A stretch of DNA of 64,000 nt from Strongylocentrotus purpuratus (Eukaryota > Echinodermata > Echinoidea > Camarodonta > Strongylocentrotidae). Positions 26,630 through 38,100 of the stretch are shown one piece after another. How positions within the stretch are numbered: position 1 is the stretch's first letter; each line of letters starts with the position of its first letter. The notes below the pieces were generated by a model. That model was not told where the DNA came from and did no database searches. It was given only the letters and a program-made list of their open reading frames with translations. The position numbers and the translations under genes are program-made. The stretch is from positions 5,739,077 through 5,803,076 of the forward strand of contig NW_022145604.1 in the NCBI RefSeq assembly GCF_000002235.5, read 5' to 3'.

Positions 26630-27178
26630 ACTGAGACGATGTTTTCTGCTTTCAAATCGGCTTTCTTGTGGAAGTAAGATTTATGCACTAAGTTCATAAA
26701 GCGCATGCGCAAGAATGAATGTGCCGATATCAAACTAACCGGCCGGATACGATTATCAGTGCGTTGCCAATCTAAATATTTTTCACTAATCTTTTTTCCA
26801 CCGTTTAGTGGAATAGTAGTAGATCTATAGTGATGAAGCTCGCTCCCAACATCAAACTTTAGCTGTTGCTGGTTTATTTTTATCAAGTTTTTGAGGTAAT
26901 ATGATAACAACATAAAAATTGTGACCTCTCCTCTGTTTGGTCTGGTCTAGACTCTAGTCTTCAAAAGCGCGTAGCTAGCTAGATTCCGGTAGCGTATTTT
27001 TGTTATACACGGCAGCGAGGGGAAAAGCTCGATTAGCGTTGAACTCCCGTCGCCCCCCCCCCCCCCCCCGTCCCGCCATAAAATTGCGCCTAATGATGAC
27101 TCTCACATAATACACATGCAGCCTATCAAGACGGCAACATGGTGGATGAGAAGGGGGGGGGAGAGAAAGACAGATGGT

Positions 27179-27182
<4 letters not shown>

Positions 27183-27235
<53 letters not shown>
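27183..27235. repeat. (GA)n microsatellite
   Basis: Uninterrupted GA dinucleotide, about 26 units, in the MPLKIP/GVAFE intergenic region, with a CT-rich stretch following at 27280-27340. Confidence 0.95.
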
Positions 27236-27236
<1 letters not shown>

Positions 27237-28871
27237 CAGCTGAGGGATACGAAAAAGTTCGATAATATGACATTTTCTTTTCTTCCCCTCCTCCCTCTTC
27301 CTCTCTCTCCAGTTCTCTCTCTTTCTCTCTCTCTCTTTAGAGTCATACATCCTTCTTTCACACTTTTTTGTTAATCTAATCCATCATATTTCCTTTTGTA
27401 TGTCATTAATTAAAATTTAAAAAAAACGCCGATTTACTACTTCATATAGGCATAGCTGGCTGTTGCAATGAGAATCTAAAGTGAACTTATAATATAACAG
27501 TTTGCCCTTGGTTACTTTGGAATTCTTCTGGCATATACAAATCTAAAGGGTACAAAATGACACGTGGTGCTACGTCACAGCTCACTGTATCTTGAAATCT
27601 CAGAGGAGAAGTTGTGACATCGCCTGAAAGAACTCAATCAGCGGAAGATCTAATCTTTGATTACACTTTGTTGAAAGAAGGATGATTTTATAACGCCTGC
27701 CGTAAGCAAGCCAGTGGCAGTGCAAAAATAAATAAATATTGAAAGTGACCAGGATGGACTATATAATATGGCCTTTATAAAGATGTGGCAACTACCAGGG
27801 GCGGAAGTTTGTTAAGGGGCGCGCATGTCCGAGAAAAAATACAGAATTTGTTAGAAATATTTTTTGGTCATTGTAATTTATGTTATGTATAGGCTACTAT
27901 GTATTGTGCCTATTTGAAAATAACAAATAAATGTATCTGAAACTAATTCTTTTATGCGACCACCTCATTGACCATTGGTTACTATTATGACAGGTGTGGG
28001 AGGGGGAGCCCCCCCCCCCTTCCTCATTCATTCATGCATGCATGCGACAACCTTTCATTGACCCTGCCTTCGTTTTCACATCACTGATGATGCCTATCCT
28101 CCTTCGCCGCAAAAAAAACTGGATTCATTTTCACGCCTGCAAGCCCGCCGTACTACTTTAATATTCATTGCATAATTTGCCGTATAAAGAAAATTATAAT
28201 CATCTTTCGATACTTCTTTAAATGTTACGCTTCCTAATCTTGGGGCTAGAGTCGGGGTTTCAAATACAAATTTAATTCCATAGACACTTTTCACCCCCTT
28301 GTGAACTTTACATTGATGTACAATACTCTCCTCCGTTCATTAGCTGACTTGTGTATTTATATTTCTGCAAAACCACTCGTCAATGCATGTAGATACGCAG
28401 TTATCTTTTTGTATACATTATGCCTGCAATATCACTCATGAGGATTAGTAGAATTGAGTGTAGGTAATTCCTGGCTGGGACATGTAAGATGTCATTTTTT
28501 TCCCTTTTCGTATAGCCTACAGCGTAAGATGGTGTAAACCCATATTTCCTGACATATTTATTGTCGTTTGGTATTATTTCAAAATTCAAAATTATAACTT
28601 TTGAGATAATATTTCTCCTTTTTTAATTGTCAATATCCGTATATTCATGCAATGATTAGAGAAAAGTATGTTTTGGCTATGATATTTTGTTTAATTTACA
28701 CACTCTCCCAATTACATTCTAAATCAAACTAGGTTCATTTTTAATATCGTGTTATAATTTTGTTAAAGAATACTGAATTACGAGAATAAATTTCAGATAA
28801 GAAACTTTATGTTTTGCATATAGGTGCCGAACCCAACTCAATAGCGCATGATGATGAAGTGAGAAGCGCAT

Positions 28872-28891
28872 CCATTGTGACATCACAATGG
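28872..28891. promoter_or_regulatory. Palindrome CCATTGTGA-CA-TCACAATGG upstream of the GVAFE gene
   Basis: A 20-bp perfect inverted repeat with a central TGACATCA resembling a CRE/AP-1-like core, about 175 bp upstream of the ATG at 29065. A second palindrome, GATTATC-GT-GATAATC, lies at 28969-28984. Palindromic sites can bind dimeric factors; function here is inference. Confidence 0.3.
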
Positions 28892-29064
28892 ACGTGCATG
28901 AAGCGCGAAGCGCAATTTAAATTACCCTGGGAACACCCTATACTACTGCACTTTGAATACATCACAGTGATTATCGTGATAATCTTATCCGAGTGAACTT
29001 GCATTGAGCGGTTTCTTTGATATTTACTTACGAATCTTCGAAGTTTTCTTCAAAAATCAGCACC

Positions 29065-29489
29065 ATGGGATGTACAAATTCCAGAGTATGTCCTCTACCG
29101 ATGGGGTTAGTTGTAGAAACTCCACAAACTCGGCGCCGAAAGCCTAAAGGGAGTTTATTATTGGCGGCATTGAAGAATGTATTCCACAGGAGGAATAGAG
29201 TAAGATAACGTCCAATTCGAGTTTTTCTTCAACAATCTTATTGTGATCAAATTCAGTTAACTTTAAATATTTAATGACTGTAAATGTTAATGTAAGTTAT
29301 ACAATTTGATGAAGATTTTATCAAACCTCTTTTTTATTAAGTACTTTTCTATCATGGTATACTCGAAATAAGTAAGATAATGTTGATGGGAAAGTAACAA
29401 TTCGATAAAAGTATTTATACATGTTAAAGAAGAAAAACAAACAAATGTGATTACGAGGGAAAGATAAAGAGGAAGAGAGAGAGACAAAC

Positions 29490-29524
<35 letters not shown>

Positions 29525-30162
29525 GAGAGAGAGGGAGAGAGAGAGAGAGAGAGAGAAGGGGGAGGGCAGATACTAAATGACAATTACGATTTATTAGAAA
29601 TAATGCATCGCAGTTGCCCGGAGGCCATTAAGCTTGCAAAAGAAACAAATATTTACTTGTGCTTTTAACCTCCATGATCTAAGGTTTAACCTCTAAGGCA
29701 ATTTTTTTAATGATCATGCCACTTTATCAAACATTGCTGATAGGTGGTACCCATCAATGATTGTGAATTTGATGACGGAATCGACCAGCCTTCTACATCT
29801 TACCCAAGAGACAACACAGTCAACGCACAAGAATTCCTGGCTTATGGTAATTCACAATATAAGAATAATTCTTAAATATCTTAATGAATGAATGAATAAT
29901 TTTTTTAATTATTTATTTACTTATTCATTCATTCATATGTCTTTGTTTATTTATTCATCTATGTACAGTGTACTTGTACAATGATATATCTTAGATGTAT
30001 TTTTACCTTTATTCATTTATTTTTCATTTCATTCATTTATTTATTTATTAACTTACTTTTAATTACTTTTTCGTTAATTAATTAATTAATTCATTCATTC
30101 ATTCAATTAAAACGGTATAATCATTCGCGGCCTGTGAGAAAAGATGCAGATGTGCTCCCCCC

Positions 30163-30204
<42 letters not shown>

Positions 30205-30513
30205 GATGCTTTCAATCACAAAGCAAGAGGAAAATAAATCGAATCATATGCAGTATTGCAGTGTACATCAAGGTAGAATGTAGAACCTTAATTGAATATT
30301 TGAAAATTAAAGGATTGTTCGAACAATATAGTTATAAATGACGCAAGTGAATGTAAGAATGAAGTGATTTTTATAGGAATTGATGATGCGTTTCGCCACA
30401 AACGGGCACCAAATGTGACTTGTAATGGCTATTGCCACTTGCAATCATAGCCTCCCCGTGCTTCTATAGAAAGAAAAAATATTTATAGAAAGAAAGAGAG
30501 AGGGGGAGGGGGT

Positions 30514-30565
<52 letters not shown>

Positions 30566-32275
30566 GTAGTCCGAAATTGCTGTGTTAATTGATGAATGGC
30601 AATTATTATGGGGGAATTGGACCCGAACGCAATATTATATGATTGATGATGAGACAGTGACCCAACAGTTTGGTTTATAATTTATTTATTTTCACTAGTT
30701 TGTTCCTTTTTTTTTTTCTTCTCTTTCTCTCTCTCTCTTAATAATGTACCTTAATGGGTACCTGGCAGGAATTAATTCCTGGGAATGCTAGAGCGCTATA
30801 ATGGCAGCTAGGCTAAAGCCGGGGTAATAACTAATTTTTGTGCCTCAGAATACAATTGTCTAGATAGACGGCGCTATATACATGCCTATAATTATTATTA
30901 ATTAATAATATTCATACAAACTTTTGTGTATCCCTTTTCAAAGAACGTTTCCTGGCCGGCACTGTACTTTATTCTGATGGCAGCGAGTCCGATTCCGACG
31001 ATGATGACGTCAGGCAAAAAGAACCATCGATGTCCTACCCAGCTGGCAAAGTCAAGAAGAGTCACGACTTCATCGTCATGGGTAGGTGTTTATATTCCTC
31101 TCAAAACTGGAAATAGATTATTAGAAGGAATTTGTTAGCAAGAGGAGGAAGATGACTATGACTGCAGTTTTACATGGCGTTTTAGATTGGGAAGCAGAAA
31201 TGAAAGTGCTAATATCTGAATTTTGTCCATAGATAAGTAAGAAATAATTTCTAAGCTCGTGAAGCATAAATTTGGATGTAAGATTAAAATTAATTGTTTT
31301 TTTCTGTTTCCTCATCGTATTATTATTTACAATTCATCATAAAGACGAGGATACGTCGGCAAAATCTCTTATCACCCAGATTAAGACACGCCCCGGGGGT
31401 GTGGCTTTTGAGGTTTCAAATAACTTTTACCCAGTCACCGACGTGGCAGAAATCAAGGTCAGCCGAGGGGGCGTGGCTTTCGAGATTTCAACCGACCACT
31501 CTCCAGCTGCCCCTGCAGAGAGTAACGTACCACCAAAGATCTCTCTACCGAGTCCACCAATCACAAGCATGAGTTGCACCCGTCACACCAAGGAAGGCGT
31601 GGCTTTTGAGATCGACTTCAGTGATAACGAGGAAGAGAAGCGACAACTCAAGACCCTGAGCAAAATGACGTCACTCATGGCTACAGATGGGTGGAGCGAA
31701 CGTGACGTCATCAAAGAAGCTGATGACGTTTGGGTGGCCAACAAAGTTCTTGCGATGAAAGTAAGTGGGGGAATCAGTTGAGATTGGGTTGTATTCTAGT
31801 TCATTCTTAAATGCTGATTCATTTGTAAAACATAGTTTAGAACTGGCGAAATTCTGGCCTGTAAAGGCACATGATAAGGCCTGGGAAATACGAGGTATAC
31901 GGTGTAAAGAGAGACACCAAGAAGGAAATTTTATACCGAAAAGGCACTTTTGACTTGTTAGATGTCGAGACATTATTATACCGGGTCGATATGTCATTTG
32001 ACCATGTCAAGGAAAATTCGATAGTGATCGGACTAAAAATGAGTATGATTTAATTCTCTTTCTTTTGTCAGGACAATGCAAAGCAGAACGAGGAACGCCT
32101 GGCTTCTCTGAGGAAGGCTGATCTAGAGTTTGACCTAATGACAGCCACCATGACAGAGTGGAACCTACAAGGTTTCCATTACATCCTGGTGAAGGAGTCT
32201 AGCGCTGAACATAGTCTCGTTAGACAGGCGCAATTCCAGGCCTGGAAGAAGAACCTAAGGGAGGGCTTCGGCTGA
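29065..32275 (+). CDS. Unfamiliar 331-aa protein with three GVAFE motifs; tentative stathmin-domain-like (STMND1-like)
   Basis: Exons: 29065-29199, 29744-29846, 30944-31081, 31345-31760, 32072-32275; borders are GT/AG and the total is 996 nt. The start has a good context (CACCATGG). The N-terminus MGCTNSR has Gly2, Cys3 and Ser6, a classic N-myristoylation and possible palmitoylation signal, so membrane attachment is likely. A basic patch (TRRRKPKG) follows. Exon 3 encodes an acidic serine cluster (SESDSDDDD, about 93-101). Exon 4 carries three repeats: PGGVAFEV (142-149), RGGVAFEI (166-173) and KEGVAFEI (208-215), then a charged helical region (NEEEKRQLK). Exon 5 continues with KQNEERLASLRKADLE. 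The AFE(L/I) motif followed by a charged helix with a KxNxE pattern recalls the stathmin N-terminal cap and helix, and human STMND1 also begins MGC, but identity is low and the assignment is tentative. Paralogous exons occur inverted at 59.3-63.5 kb. Confidence 0.8.
29484..29565. repeat. (GA)n microsatellite in intron 1 of the GVAFE gene
   Basis: Interrupted GA dinucleotide tract, read as CT on the other strand. Confidence 0.9.
30158..30199. repeat. Poly-C homopolymer, about 40 bp
   Basis: Almost unbroken C run in intron 2 of the GVAFE gene, ending CCTCC. Its length may be unreliable in assembly. Confidence 0.85.
30493..30564. repeat. (GA)n microsatellite
   Basis: GA dinucleotide tract in intron 2 of the GVAFE gene, preceded by a G-rich interruption. 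Confidence 0.9.
30760..30905 (+). mobile_element. SINE-like element with (ATT)n tail in intron 2 of the GVAFE gene
   Basis: Contains the block GGTACCTGGCAGGAATTAAT, then GGCAGCTAGGCTAAAGCCGG and a 3' end TAGATAGACGGCGCTATATA leading into an ATT-rich tail. The 3' end is shared with 5090-5165 (inverted). Similar blocks are common in echinoderm and other marine invertebrate genomes as short interspersed elements (recollection, not checked). It ends about 40 bp before exon 3. Confidence 0.5.
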
Positions 32276-32700
32276 GCAAGGCGTTCCTTATAAAGTAGTA
32301 GGACGGAGGAACACTTCAAGCTAGAGGTGGGCCTGATGACAGCCAGTTAGCCACCAAACCAGATGAGAAACTTCAAGGTTTTCATTACCACCTGGTGATA
32401 AAGACTAGACCAGAACATAGTCTCCTTGTATACAGGCGGAAACCTGGAAGCAGAAGTTGCGGGACCACAAGCATTCAAACGAGCATCACTGAACAGGCAG
32501 AGCTAGATATCGACATCATGGCAGCAATTCTTGTGAGGATTAAAGAATCTAGTCCTGCTCAAAGAGTGCCAATTAGTAGTCCAACGCCTAGGAAAAGATC
32601 CCGGAAAGTATAGTGCATGCCTTCAAAACAACTGCTAAAGGCTTACAGGAGTCTTATAAGTGATAATAGGGTGAGCATGAATTTTAATCATATCGTTCTT
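32276..32700 (+). other. Degenerate second exon-5-like module in the 3' flank of the GVAFE gene
   Basis: Directly after the stop codon, the sequence re-aligns to exon 5 at lower identity: CTAGAGGTGGGCCTGATGAC at about 32319 parallels the CTAGAGTTTGACCTAATGAC of exon 5, and GGTTTTCATTACCACCTGGT parallels GGTTTCCATTACATCCTGGT. It is not in frame with exon 5. The ORF at 32395-32613 runs through it. It appears to be an old tandem duplicate of exon 5, now 3' UTR or non-coding. Confidence 0.55.
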
Positions 32701-33109
32701 TAGTTGATTTTTTAAAGAATTTCACCAACGAATCATAAGTTTTCCCATTAAAAACGTTTATATCATAACCTATAGGCGTACGCCATGTTAGAAGATATAG
32801 ATGCAAGAAATACTGTTAATTATCATAGTTTATCGGTCCATGTATGGGACACATCTATCACGGATAATATTGCTGGCCATAATTTTGTCATTTAAACTCT
32901 TCATTGATTTGTTGTTCACAAAGAAAAATAATTCTGACACTGGCGAATAATGTGAAACGTTTGTTGATTCTTTTTATCACACTGCATAAATTCCCTCTTA
33001 CAACAAACCCCCAATATTATGCTGATTTGGTAGGGCGCGCATTGTTTCATTTGAGTCATCGGTTTTTAAATTATTTTCTGTCCATCTCTTTTCTCTTTTG
33101 ATTTACCAG

Positions 33110-33256
33110 GTGTCGGGGAGACTTTATGAGCCTCAAGTAGTCTGTAGTTTGAAGGTCCATGATCAGGTCGACACATCCGACATAGAAATAACGCACAGCA
33201 TTGTGTTCCAGAGATCCAGGAAGCAAATATCCACAGAAGGGGCAAAAACAGAATGA
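33110..33256 (+). CDS. Possible extra terminal exon, 48 codons (weak)
   Basis: A pyrimidine-rich acceptor (TTTCTCTTTTGATTTACCAG, ending 33109) is followed by 48 open codons starting VSGRLYEPQVVC and ending ISTEGAKTE before TGA at 33254-33256. It could be an alternative last exon of the GVAFE gene or a chance ORF. No homology was recognised, and it does not resemble the terminal-exon candidate at 58384-58557. Confidence 0.2.
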   Translation: MSGRLYEPQVVCSLKVHDQVDTSDIEITHSIVFQRSRKQISTEGAKTE

Positions 33257-34066
33257 TCGTCTAAAATGCATTTCTGTTGCTACTACCTCTGAAACTACAG
33301 TTCTTGACACTTTAACTTGCCAGCTTTGCGGGAGGAATCAACTTTGATGACAGTGAGAGACGACTAGTGACTGCTAAAATCCGTTGCTTTGTGTATTCGG
33401 AAGCTGTCCGCTATTCTGCAACCATCAACAGTTACTATTGAAACGATCTTCTTCATCTGAAGATGAACATCGCTTCGGTGAATAATAGGAGAGAATCAGT
33501 GACTCAAAATAATAATGGAGAAAGATGCGTCAATCTGTTAGAAAATTACTGTTATCTATTAACTCTCTAACGAGTCTAACCTGTCATCTGTGAGAAATTA
33601 ACTATCCACAGATCTTACTCAAATGTTTTTGCTTTCCAGATCTCTAATTATAACAATAATTATGAGAATGATAATAAAAAGTACTAATGCTAATCCAGCT
33701 TGTCTCATAATCTATATATAGCGCATGATTACTGCAAGGTGAAAACATAAACAAACAAACCAACTATAGTAAATGGAAAAACAACAGCGAACTTCCCACA
33801 GATAAAAACGACTTAAATTGCCATGGTGAGAATTGGTGTTGTTCTAAATTTTCCCACAGGGGAGGGACATAGAAACGTGTAACTTTCAAGTAAATTACTA
33901 AAAGTCATGCTGGATTGCATTAAAATATCTGAATAGAAAGAAAAAACATTCCATCCCGACAGACGTTTCGTGAGTGTTGTTCGTGTTTTTTTTCCTCGTG
34001 GTTCTATGGACGAGATTTGGTACATGGTCTTGAATGTGTGAAACCGACTTTTGAGTCTGTTTCGTT

Positions 34067-34068
<2 letters not shown>

Positions 34069-34107
<39 letters not shown>
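34069..34107. repeat. (GA)n microsatellite
   Basis: GA dinucleotide tract of about 19 units. Confidence 0.9.
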
Positions 34108-34110
<3 letters not shown>

Positions 34111-34407
34111 GGGGGTGGGGTAATTATGAGTACATTTTAGAATTGACTGAGATGGTCGAAATAACAGGGGTCCAATTAAAGGGACATTGCAGGTGCCCTT
34201 TATTGCAAAGACATTCCCATTGATGAGCCCATCTAATGGGTTTAATTGCAAAAAATGAGATTATGGCCGAGGGGCCGTAAATAAAATGAAAGAGTTTATT
34301 TGGCATTACAGTGCACTGTAGCGGAACCACTTTTGATTTACGCTCGTTTGCTCTATTATTTGCTTTTTACGGATTGTCCGCATAGTTGAAGACCACTGTT
34401 AAAGATA

Positions 34408-34944
34408 CTATGTCCCTTTTGCAGCCAACATCAAATTCTGTATAACTTTGCAGGAATTATGAATATGTCATGACTTATGTCCTATCTGTGAAATTTAAAC
34501 GTTAGCAGTATCCTAATATTCAAATTATGCATGGAAACCCGTTTACTTGCTAGACTTCACTGTCAGACACTATTGAGTGACTGACTGGCTTTTTCTTCTT
34601 TGGTAATAACATACATAAAATGAGCTGTAAAGGATACATGAGCATGTGTCTACATCAATAACCCACTTCTTGTAATGGCCAAAATTAAACTGATCGAATC
34701 TTTGCGCAGCATGAAACGTACGACCATTCGGTACAAAGGTCTGAAAAGATCAGACTATTACTTACTGGCTCTATAGCTCTTAAGTCGATTCGACAACTAA
34801 TAGTCGTTATTTTCCCACTTAAAGACATTTTCAAGCCCCCCCCCCCTTTTTTTTTTCTTTTAGGGAAGTTCTAAATTAGTATTATCTTTCAAATGCCATT
34901 GGAATTTAACCTTTTCATTTTTGGGGCCTGCAAATGGGACATAG
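34408..34944 (+). mobile_element. TA-flanked non-autonomous DNA transposon, copy 2 (better preserved)
   Basis: Starts CTATGTCCC after TA (34406-34407) and ends GGGACATAG before TA (34945-34946), giving perfect 9-bp terminal inverted repeats and a TA target duplication. At 537 bp it aligns along its full length with 1450-1985. No ORF of interest. The TA duplication supports a Tc1/mariner-type origin. Confidence 0.75.
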
Positions 34945-35836
34945 TACCTTTAATCGTTGTCCTTCTTTTCCAAAACAAATAACCACTGATATAGCCCTAT
35001 AGTTGTATACAAATCTGAACTGAAAAATCTAATGTTGAATTTGAGGTGGCGCACAGTTTCTCTGAACCCAAACATTTCAAATACGAAATTGTTAAGGATC
35101 TTATTGACCAGAATCGAAAGTCATAAAACGATTTTGCACATAGTACTTCCATTTACTTTAACAAAATAATCATAAACGACAATAATCGATAAATAACCAA
35201 AGCCATTCACCCTGGTATTAAATGTTCATCTACCACAAACATGACAAAGCATGACATATTTATTTCAAAATTCATTTGGAAAGATCCAATCGAAGGTGCA
35301 ATGCAATGCAGAACAAAACAGTAATATAGGAGCAAGCAAATATCGGGCTTACAGATAATAAAACAAACAAAAAGCCGACAAGAAAACAGGAAAATTAATT
35401 TCTTTCCGCTTTCCATCATTGATCCCTGCTATGATCGTGTTTTCTTCTTGTGTTTACTAACCGAGATGTCAATGTAACTCATGTAATGAAGTGCCAATGT
35501 GACAGACTTTTTCATGCCTCGTTTCAGTCGAATACCGTGTAAGATGGAGAAAAACTGATTTGTTTGGCAACATGACTCTTTCGACCAGGCGCGGATCCAG
35601 GATTTCTTAGGAGGGGGGAGGGGGGGGGGGCCTAACTTTGAAATTTTGCGAGCCAAATATTGGTACGTAATAGTGACAACGGCAGTGGCGAAATGAGCAA
35701 AAACGTTTGGGGGGTAGACAAACAAAATCCGCATCACCCCCACGCTTACATGCAGGCTCCGCTGAACGTTTCTCTAAGTAGGTGGGGGAGGGGGTGGGAG
35801 TGGTATTTAAGATTAGGTAGAGCGTAGCGTAAATTG

Positions 35837-36199
35837 GCGTGGGGTCTAGGGGTGGAGCCCCCAGAAGCTCAGGGGGTATAGGCATTTAATTACGCTCAGA
35901 TGAACATATTTTGATACCTTATTTGTGACACTGGCAGGTCACAAATCGGTGTGGGGACCAGGGGGCGGAGCCCCCAGAAGCTCAGGGGTTTTATATATTA
36001 CATTACTGTCAGATGAGCATATATTGATACCGTATTTATGACACTGGCAGGTTACGAATTGGCTCGGGGTGCAGGGGGCAAAGCCCCCGGAAGCTCGGGG
36101 GTTTTGGGCAATAAATTACGGTCAGATGAGCATATTTTGATACCTTATTTATGACACTGGCAGGACACAGATTGATGTGTGGTAAATTACGGTCAGATG
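35837..36199 (+). repeat. 112-bp tandem repeat, three units plus a partial
   Basis: Units begin near 35837, 35949, 36061 and 36173, an exact 112-bp spacing. Each contains GACACTGGCAGG, a GGGGGCGGAGCCCCC-type palindrome and GGTCAGATGAGCATAT. Part of the composite transposon; the same unit recurs inverted at about 36810-37228. Confidence 0.8.
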
Positions 36200-36809
36200 C
36201 AGGCGCGGATCCAGGGGGGGGGCCGAGCGGGCCTTGGCCTCCCCCCCCCCCCCCCGCAAAAAAAAAGAGAATGAAGGAAAAGAAGGGAAAGGGAAAAGGA
36301 GAAAAAGGGAAAGAAAGAAGAGGAAGAAGAAAAGAAAAGGGGGACGAAGGAGGTCGGGGGGCCGAAAGGGCCTTGCCTCCCAGGCTGTTAACCCCCCCCC
36401 CCCCGCCCCCCCCCCCCAATCAAAAAAATAAGAGAAAAGGAAGGAAAGGGAAAGAAAAAAGGAAAAGAGGAGATACTGGCGTACTGATAGAGGGGGGGGG
36501 GGGCTTGGGGTAATCAAATTCAAACGTGGTTTATTTCTAATTCCACAACGGTGGATTACAAATAATGCTGAAATGACATAATTTCCGAAATTTTTCCTCA
36601 CTTTTTAGTAAATTATACGTTTGTACATGTATGTGTTTGTTGGAAAATGACAAATTCCTAAATTTACAGCCAGGCAAAAAATATGATTCTTGAGATTCCT
36701 ACATGTCAGGGCCCGAGGTACGGCGGGGATCGAGAGCCTCGAGCCCCCCCCCCCCCACAAAAGTATATTAAAGAGAAATAAAATAGAATGAGAGCAAGAA
36801 AGTAAGAAT

Positions 36810-37228
36810 AGTTAACTGCCAGTGTTAACAAAATAATGAAGCATCAAAATATGCTCATCTGACTGTGATTACATGCCTAGGGGCATGCCCAGGGGCTTTG
36901 CCCCCTGGATTCCATCTAGGGCCCTACAGCGGGCCCTTAGATGATCATCTGACGGTAATTTAATGCCTAAAACCCCTGATTTTTTGGGGCTCCGCCCCCT
37001 GGACCCCACGCCAAATAGTGACCTGCCAGTGTCACAAAATAATAAAGTATACAAAAGAATATGCTCATCTGACCTTAATTAACGCCTAAAACCCCTGAGC
37101 TTCCGGGGCCGGCTCCGCCGCCTCGACCGCACCAGGGGCCCGTGAATGCTTATCTGACCGTAATTTATTGCCTTAAACCCCTGAGCTTGCGGGGTCGGAC
37201 AAGGTATCAAGATGTGTTTATCTGACCG
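36810..37228 (-). repeat. Inverted copies of the 112-bp tandem repeat
   Basis: Reverse-complement units with ATATGCTCATCTGAC, GGGGCTCCGCCCCCTGG and CCTGCCAGTGTCAC. More diverged than the direct array at 35837-36199, with internal losses. Confidence 0.7.
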
Positions 37229-37289
37229 CAGGCGCGTAGCCAGGGGGGGGGGGGGCGCCCCCCCCCCCCCAATCGGAGGAGGACGTAGG

Positions 37290-38100
37290 AAGAAAAAGGA
37301 GCAGACAAAGAACATCTTTGAAATTCAGACAAGGATTAAGAGTATAGAGAACGGTACAACGCATCGTTTTCTTTCTCTAATAATAAAACGTCAAAGCCTC
37401 GCGCAGGACCGGGGGACTGAATTGAGACGAGGATTCAGAGGCGAGAACGGTAATACGAATCTTTAATGATTTAATGAAACGTAAAAGCTTCTGCGCTTCG
37501 CGCGGGATGGAGGGGGAACTAAATTCCGATGAGGATTATTTTCGAGAATGGTACAACGAATCGTCTTCTTCTCTAATGATTAAATGAAGATTAAAAGCTT
37601 CCGCGCTTCGCGCGGGCGGGGGGAACCTGAATTCAGACAAGGATTAAGAGTCGAGAACTGTACAACGAATCGTCTTCTTTCTCTAATGATTTAATGAAAC
37701 GTAGAAGCTTCCGCGCTTCGCGCAAGAGGGGGAGGGGGGAGGGGGGGACTGATTTTAGACAAGGATTAAGAGTCGAGAACTGTACAAGGAATCGTTTTCT
37801 TCCTCTAATGATTTAATGAAACGTAGAAGCTTCCGCGCTTCGCGCAAGAGGGGGAGGGGGGGGAGAGAATTCAGACGAGGATTAAGAGTCGAGAACGGTA
37901 CAACGAATCGTCTTCTTTCTTTAATAGTTTAATAAAACGTCAAAGCTTCCGCACTTCGCGCAGGGGGGGGGGGGGGAGGGGGGGATGAATCAAGACAAGG
38001 ATTAAGAGTCGAAAACAGTATAACGAATCGTCTTCTTTATCTAATAATTTAATGAATCGTAAAAGCTTCCGCGTTTCGCGCGGGAGGGGGAAACCTGAAT
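37290..38100 (+). repeat. 100-120-bp tandem array, about seven units
   Basis: The anchor AGGATTAAGAGTCGAGAA or a variant recurs near 37331, 37429, 37531, 37639, 37761, 37877 and 37996. Each unit has AACGAATCGTCTTCTT, an ATGATTTAATGAA block, GCTTCCGCGCTTCGCGC and a variable poly-G run. Unit-length differences are mostly in the G run. Confidence 0.8.

Larger units (their letters stand above)
26630..29064. other. Divergent intergenic region between MPLKIP and the GVAFE gene
   Basis: Contains both genes' 5' flanks. A poly-C run lies at about 27053-27069 and a perfect GA dinucleotide tract at about 27183-27235. No coding sequence was recognised. Two short palindromes lie just before the GVAFE gene (see 28872 and 28969). 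Confidence 0.5.

Noticed and set aside
31272-31344. ATG-started extension before exon 4 of the GVAFE gene
   Set aside because: The frame is open but the paralogous copies diverge completely before the conserved acceptor, and exon 3 joins exon 4 in phase at 31345.
36151-36513. Basic Lys/Glu/Gly-rich ORFs in both strands around 36.1-36.6 kb
   Set aside because: They arise from purine-rich and poly-G/C blocks inside the non-coding transposon.
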